Part shown: positions 7,395 through 10,449 of the stretch, in pieces
Layout: every line of letters begins with the position of its first letter
Numbering within the stretch: the first letter of the stretch is position 1
Assembly (NCBI GenBank): GCA_030616165.1
Contig: JAUWXV010000127.1
Coordinates: 1-10,449 of the forward strand
Reading direction: 5' to 3'
Origin: a bacterium
GTDB taxonomy: Bacteria > SM23-31 > JAUVVT01
DNA: 10,449 bases
Notes under the pieces: generated by a model
Database searches by the model: none
Told to the model about the DNA's origin: nothing
What the model saw: the letters and a program-made list of their open reading frames with translations, nothing else
Position numbers and translations under genes: made by a program

Positions 7395-8195
7395 ATGTTT
7401 CTAAATGAAAAAAGTATAAAAGAAGACTTGGTAACAAATATAATAGGTAAAAAGATATTTTTTCTTGAGAAAGTTGATTCGACGAATACGTATGCTCGAA
7501 AACTTGTTCAAAGAGGATTCGGAGAAGGAATAGTGGTAATTGCAGACCACCAGACTAAAGGAAGAGGGCGTTTCGGGAAAAAATGGCATTCTCCTCCAGG
7601 TACAGGAGCCTGGATGTCGGTTATATTAAATCCAGTCGGTAGTAAAGATTCACTTATTAACATAAATTATATTTGTGCTTTATCGGTTGTTGAAGCTATA
7701 TATAATCTGACTTATGTGAAGGGAGAAATCAAATGGCCAAACGATATTTTGATAAATAAAAAGAAGGTAGGGGGAATTTTATCTGAACTGGTGAAATTCG
7801 AAGATAAGAAAGAATTTATGATTGCCGGGATAGGAATAAATATCAATCAGAGTTATGATGATTTTCCATCTGATTTAAGAGAAATTGCTACATCTCTTAA
7901 AATTATATGCGGTATTGAACTTGTAAGGGAGGAAATTATAATTAATATTCTTCAATTTCTGGAAAAATACTATCTTTTGTCTTTTGAAAATAGAACAGAT
8001 GTTATTTTCAAAGAATGGTTGAAATGGTGCACTACCATTGGTAAAAAAATCAGGATAGCAACTTCTGAAAAATACTTTGAAGGAGTTGCCGAATCTATCA
8101 AACCTGACGGTAAATTATTATTGAGAAATAGTTTAAATGAAATTAAGGAAGTTACGCCAGGTGACATAATTCAGGTTATAGAATATATTAATTAA
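7395..8195 (+). CDS. birA: Biotin--[acetyl-CoA-carboxylase] ligase, catalytic form without DNA-binding domain
   Basis: The enzyme forms biotinyl-5'-AMP from biotin and ATP and transfers biotin to a lysine of biotin-carboxyl-carrier domains. Visible motifs are DSTNTYA (28-34), the biotinyl-AMP loop GRGRFGKKWHS (56-66), KWPND (113-117), KKVGGILSE (123-131) and GIGININ (145-151). A BPL C-terminal SH3-like domain follows (about 217-262, GKKIRIATS to TPGDI). At 266 residues it starts almost directly at the catalytic domain. It therefore lacks the N-terminal winged helix of E. coli-type BirA and should be a monofunctional ligase, not a repressor. The biotinylated target (carboxylase or decarboxylase) is not in the window. 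The ATG has no recognisable Shine-Dalgarno and lies about 12 bases after the predicted transcription start. It heads a compact four-gene cluster. Confidence 0.93.
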   Translation: MFLNEKSIKEDLVTNIIGKKIFFLEKVDSTNTYARKLVQRGFGEGIVVIADHQTKGRGRFGKKWHSPPGTGAWMSVILNPVGSKDSLININYICALSVVEAIYNLTYVKGEIKWPNDILINKKKVGGILSELVKFEDKKEFMIAGIGININQSYDDFPSDLREIATSLKIICGIELVREEIIINILQFLEKYYLLSFENRTDVIFKEWLKWCTTIGKKIRIATSEKYFEGVAESIKPDGKLLLRNSLNEIKEVTPGDIIQVIEYIN

Positions 8196-8208
8196 AATCT
8201 GTTTTTTT

Positions 8209-8358
8209 ATGAAGCATTCAAAAATGCACAAGAGAAAAATAAAAATAAGTGAATTTATAAAGAAAAATCCTAAGTTAGAAGCCTTAAAAAGGCTGCCGCC
8301 AGAAGTCATTGTACGTGCTATAAAATCAAAGATGAATGAAGAAGACAACAAACAATGA
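8209..8358 (+). CDS. Small basic hypothetical protein, 49 residues
   Basis: A short ORF starts 13 bases after the birA stop and ends 19 bases before the preferred glycosyltransferase start. The product is strongly basic, with 12 Lys and 3 Arg against 6 acidic residues. It begins MKHSKMHKRK and has a probably helical centre (ISEFIKKNP, LEALKRLPPEVIVRAIKSK) with an LPPE turn and hydrophobic residues at helical spacing. There is no signal peptide, membrane segment or cysteine. I do not recognise the family. No Shine-Dalgarno is visible before ATG 8209 or the internal ATG 8224, but the neighbouring genes lack one too. The gap between two co-oriented genes would otherwise be 182 bases in a cluster whose other gaps are under 20. 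A chance ORF cannot be excluded. Confidence 0.45.
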   Translation: MKHSKMHKRKIKISEFIKKNPKLEALKRLPPEVIVRAIKSKMNEEDNKQ

Positions 8359-8377
8359 AGTCTATAAAAGTAAGATT

Positions 8378-9205
8378 ATGCATAAGGTAAGTGTAATAAT
8401 TTCCACATACAACAGATTTTCATTTCTTGTTGAAGCAGTGGAGTCAGTCTTATCTCAGACTTTTACTGACTTTGAACTAATAATAGTGGATGATGGTTCA
8501 GTCGATGAGACTCGTAAAATTCAAGAAATTTATCAGCATAGAGTTAAATATATCTTTCAAGAAAATAGAGGTGTAAGTTCTGCAAGAAATAAAGGAATTA
8601 GGCTTTCTAATGGGGAATATATCTGTTTTCTTGATTCTGACGATATGTGGGAAAAAGATAAACTTGAGACCCAGGTTAATTTCATGGATAAGAATAAGGA
8701 TTTATTAATCTGCTACACTGATGAGATATGGATGAGAAATGGTGTAAAGGTAAATCCGATGAAAAGGCATAAAAAGTATTCTGGTATGATTTATGACAAA
8801 TGCCTTCCTCTATGTATAATAAGTCCTTCCAGCGTGATGATGAAAAGAGAAATTTTCGATAAAGTCGGCTATTTTGATGAGAATCTTCCCGTATGTGAGG
8901 ATTATGATTTATGGTTGAGAATTTCTAAAGATTACCCGATATTTTTTATCAATAAAAAATTGATAATAAAGAGAGGAGGTCATCCTGACCAATTATCACA
9001 TCTATACTGGGGGATTGATAGATTTCGGATTAGGGCTTTGACAAAAATGCTCGATAATCGAAGTCTGAATCCTGAACAAAGAAGGCTCACTATCATGGAA
9101 CTTCAGAAAAAATGTGATATACTTTTAAGTGGTTTTTGGAAAAGAGGAAAATTAAAAGAGTTTAATCAATATAAACAACTGCAAATCTCATACAGTTCTT
9201 TGTAA
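8378..9205 (+). CDS. Family 2 glycosyltransferase (GT-A fold)
   Basis: The product should transfer a sugar from a nucleotide-sugar donor to an unknown acceptor, probably in surface polysaccharide or protein glycosylation. The N-terminus MHKVSVIISTYNRF is the classic first strand of GT2 enzymes. IIVDDGS is the nucleotide-binding Asp motif, ENRGVSSARNKG follows, and FLDSDDMW carries the DxD metal motif. CEDYDLWLR holds the catalytic-base region (Glu-Asp). The protein has 275 residues from this start, with no membrane segments, so it is likely cytoplasmic. I chose ATG 8378 because it gives the standard GT2 N-terminus and avoids overlap with the small ORF. An in-frame ATG at 8336 would add 14 unusual residues and overlap that ORF by 23 bases; neither start has a good Shine-Dalgarno. 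The ParB-like gene follows 16 bases downstream. Confidence 0.9.
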   Translation: MHKVSVIISTYNRFSFLVEAVESVLSQTFTDFELIIVDDGSVDETRKIQEIYQHRVKYIFQENRGVSSARNKGIRLSNGEYICFLDSDDMWEKDKLETQVNFMDKNKDLLICYTDEIWMRNGVKVNPMKRHKKYSGMIYDKCLPLCIISPSSVMMKREIFDKVGYFDENLPVCEDYDLWLRISKDYPIFFINKKLIIKRGGHPDQLSHLYWGIDRFRIRALTKMLDNRSLNPEQRRLTIMELQKKCDILLSGFWKRGKLKEFNQYKQLQISYSSL

Positions 9206-9221
9206 AAGAGATGCAATTTCT

Positions 9222-10247
9222 ATGTATAAAAAATTCACAGCAAAATTTATAAACTATAAGCAGGTTTTGATGAATGATATAAAAAAAAGATTAAAAAATG
9301 CTGAAATTGATTCTATTGATTGCAAAGATACTACATTTATTTATACATTTCCTGTAAGGATTGAAGAAATAACAGAATCTATAAAAAGGATAGGAGTTTT
9401 AAATCCGGTTCTTCTCTTTGAGTATGATAATAAATACAAAATAATTTCCGGTTTTAAAAGAGTTCTTGCCTGTAAATCGCTGTGTTTTGATGCCATTTCC
9501 TCATTTGTATTTGAAAGTGATTCCATTTCTGAACTGAATGCTTTTATGATTGCTGTTTACGATAATATTTCAATACGCAAACTGAATATTATTGAAAAGA
9601 GTATTATATTAAACAAATTGAAAAGTTATCATAGTTTGAAACATAACGAAATAATTAAAGATTTTATGCCCATTATCGGATTGGAACAAAGCGAGAAACT
9701 TCTCGAGTGTTATCTTTCTTTATCTGAAATTGATGATGATTTAAAAGAGCATATTGTAAATCGAGAGGTTCCAATAAAAACATCATCTCTAATTGCCTCA
9801 GTATCAAAATATAAGCTGCCATTAATATCAGAAATTATAATAAAATTTAATCTCGGCACAAATAAAATAAAGGAACTCATTTATCTCATTGATGAAATTA
9901 CCGAGAGGGATAATATAGATATTAAAAAATTGCGTTCAGACTTGAATCTGGACAGGGTAATAAAAAATGAAAGAATGACTTTATCTCAAAAATGGGAGAA
10001 AATTGTTTCTTTATTGAGAGAAAAAAGATTCCCGATGTGGAGTAAAATAGAAAAAAAACTTTTGAGAAACATATCTTCACTTTCTCTTCCGAAGAATGTA
10101 AATTTAAGCTATCCTCCTTATCTTGAAGGCGATAAGTTAAGAATTGAAATCGAGTTTTCTACATCTGATGAATTGAAAATTATCGGTCAAAAATTGATTG
10201 ATATTTCTAAAAAGGAAGAATTATCCGAAATTGTTAAACTAATGTGA
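9222..10247 (+). CDS. ParB N-terminal-domain protein, orphan (no ParA)
   Basis: The 341-residue protein has a ParB/Srx-like N-terminal domain at about 35-125. ITESIKRIGVLNPVLL (50-65) matches the conserved helix-strand of ParB. KIISGFKRVLACKSL (73-87) sits where ParB has GERRxRA, and DNISIRKLNIIE (114-125) sits at the ENIQRxxLNPIE box. The middle (about 125-215) is helical, with YLSLSEIDDDLKEHI and a TSSLIAS segment reminiscent of the KorB/Spo0J helix-turn-helix region. The C-terminal third is helix-rich without a recognised domain. GERR is replaced by SGFKR, so canonical CTP binding is doubtful. No ParA or parS-like site is visible, so chromosome partitioning is unlikely; a regulatory or nucleotide-binding role is inference. 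AAGAG lies 11 bases before ATG 9222. An alternative start at ATG 9270 has AGG five bases upstream and would drop 16 residues. Confidence 0.75.
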   Translation: MYKKFTAKFINYKQVLMNDIKKRLKNAEIDSIDCKDTTFIYTFPVRIEEITESIKRIGVLNPVLLFEYDNKYKIISGFKRVLACKSLCFDAISSFVFESDSISELNAFMIAVYDNISIRKLNIIEKSIILNKLKSYHSLKHNEIIKDFMPIIGLEQSEKLLECYLSLSEIDDDLKEHIVNREVPIKTSSLIASVSKYKLPLISEIIIKFNLGTNKIKELIYLIDEITERDNIDIKKLRSDLNLDRVIKNERMTLSQKWEKIVSLLREKRFPMWSKIEKKLLRNISSLSLPKNVNLSYPPYLEGDKLRIEIEFSTSDELKIIGQKLIDISKKEELSEIVKLM

Positions 10248-10449
10248 TTTAAAGTTTTTTATGCAAATTTTTAAAGTTGCGTATCCAGATTATTTTTAAT
10301 ATATTTAAATATAAATTTTATATTAAAAAAGACTTATTGCAAAAAACAATTTAAGAGTGCATAAAGAGCAATATCTCTTATTTCTAATCTTATCTTTCTC
10401 TTTTAAGCCTGAAGTGAAGTTTGACAACAATTTAAAGGCTTGTTCCTTC
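10248..10449. other. Right-edge region, apparently intergenic
   Basis: No + strand gene is visible. On the - strand a frame open from the window edge to a TAA at 10323-10325 encodes about 41 residues (KEQAFKLLSNF near its start, RYCSLC in the middle). It could be the end of a convergent gene, but I recognise no family and there is no start within the window. The edge half is somewhat less AT-rich than 10260-10330. Confidence 0.3.
10293..10329. repeat. AT-only 11-bp inverted repeat after the ParB-like gene
   Basis: TTTTTAATATA (10293-10303) and TATATTAAAAA (10319-10329) are perfect inverted arms around 15 bases, about 45 bases after the ParB-like stop. It may mark transcript ends in one or both directions. 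It has no G or C and no T tract after the second arm on the + strand, so it is not a classical intrinsic terminator. Confidence 0.35.

Noticed and set aside
9222-10247. Chromosome-partitioning ParB near an origin
   Set aside because: There is no ParA, DnaA, gid or rnpA-type neighbour and no parS-like 16-bp palindrome; the CTP motifs are also degenerate.
10405-10441. AAGCCT ... AGGCTT inverted repeat at the right edge
   Set aside because: The arms are only 6 bases with a 25-base loop and no T tract, so it supports neither a terminator nor an attachment site.
1-10449. CRISPR array, tRNA, rRNA or insertion sequence
   Set aside because: I found no regularly spaced direct repeats, no tRNA-like CCA-ended cloverleaf, no rRNA core sequence and no transposase motif.

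Overview
The window is strikingly AT-rich, and every gene I can support lies on the + strand. It reads as a chromosomal segment of a strictly anaerobic, low-GC bacterium: two large genes encode oxygen-sensitive iron-sulfur enzymes (an AmrS-type radical SAM protein and a fused 2-hydroxyacyl-CoA dehydratase activase/HgdB-like protein). The glycosyltransferase and ParB-like genes at the right end resemble families I associate with anaerobic deltaproteobacteria and neighbouring lineages, but the species cannot be fixed from sequence alone. I see no rRNA, tRNA, CRISPR array, insertion sequence or prophage gene.

Layout. Positions 3-248 are the 3' end of a metallo-beta-lactamase-fold hydrolase gene. 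An M29-like aminopeptidase-family metalloenzyme follows (318-1277) and ends in an intrinsic terminator that overlaps its stop codon. Next is the radical SAM protein AmrS (1395-2393). A 442-bp AT-rich intergenic stretch (2394-2835) carries a good sigma70-type promoter, an inverted repeat and a strong Shine-Dalgarno. It precedes the largest gene (2836-7107), a 1423-residue fusion of two ASKHA activase domains, a cysteine cluster, a DUF2229-like domain and an HgdB/COG3581-like domain. After a probable terminator, a compact cluster follows: biotin-protein ligase (7395-8195), an unlisted 49-codon ORF (8209-8358), a family 2 glycosyltransferase (8378-9205) and a ParB-N-domain protein (9222-10247). 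The last 202 bases look intergenic, with an AT-only 11-bp inverted repeat.

How the genes work together. The first three genes look like housekeeping or orphan enzymes, not one pathway. The giant activase protein is probably its own transcription unit. From family knowledge it should couple ATP hydrolysis to transfer of very low-potential electrons from an ASKHA-bound [4Fe-4S] cluster to an acceptor cluster in the C-terminal half, all in one chain. No CoA-transferase, acyl-CoA dehydrogenase or dehydratase alpha/beta gene lies nearby, so the substrate is unknown. The birA-ORF49-GT2-ParB-like cluster has tiny gaps and weak or no Shine-Dalgarno sites, unlike the left-hand genes. The GT2/ParB-like pair without ParA is the least explained part of the window.
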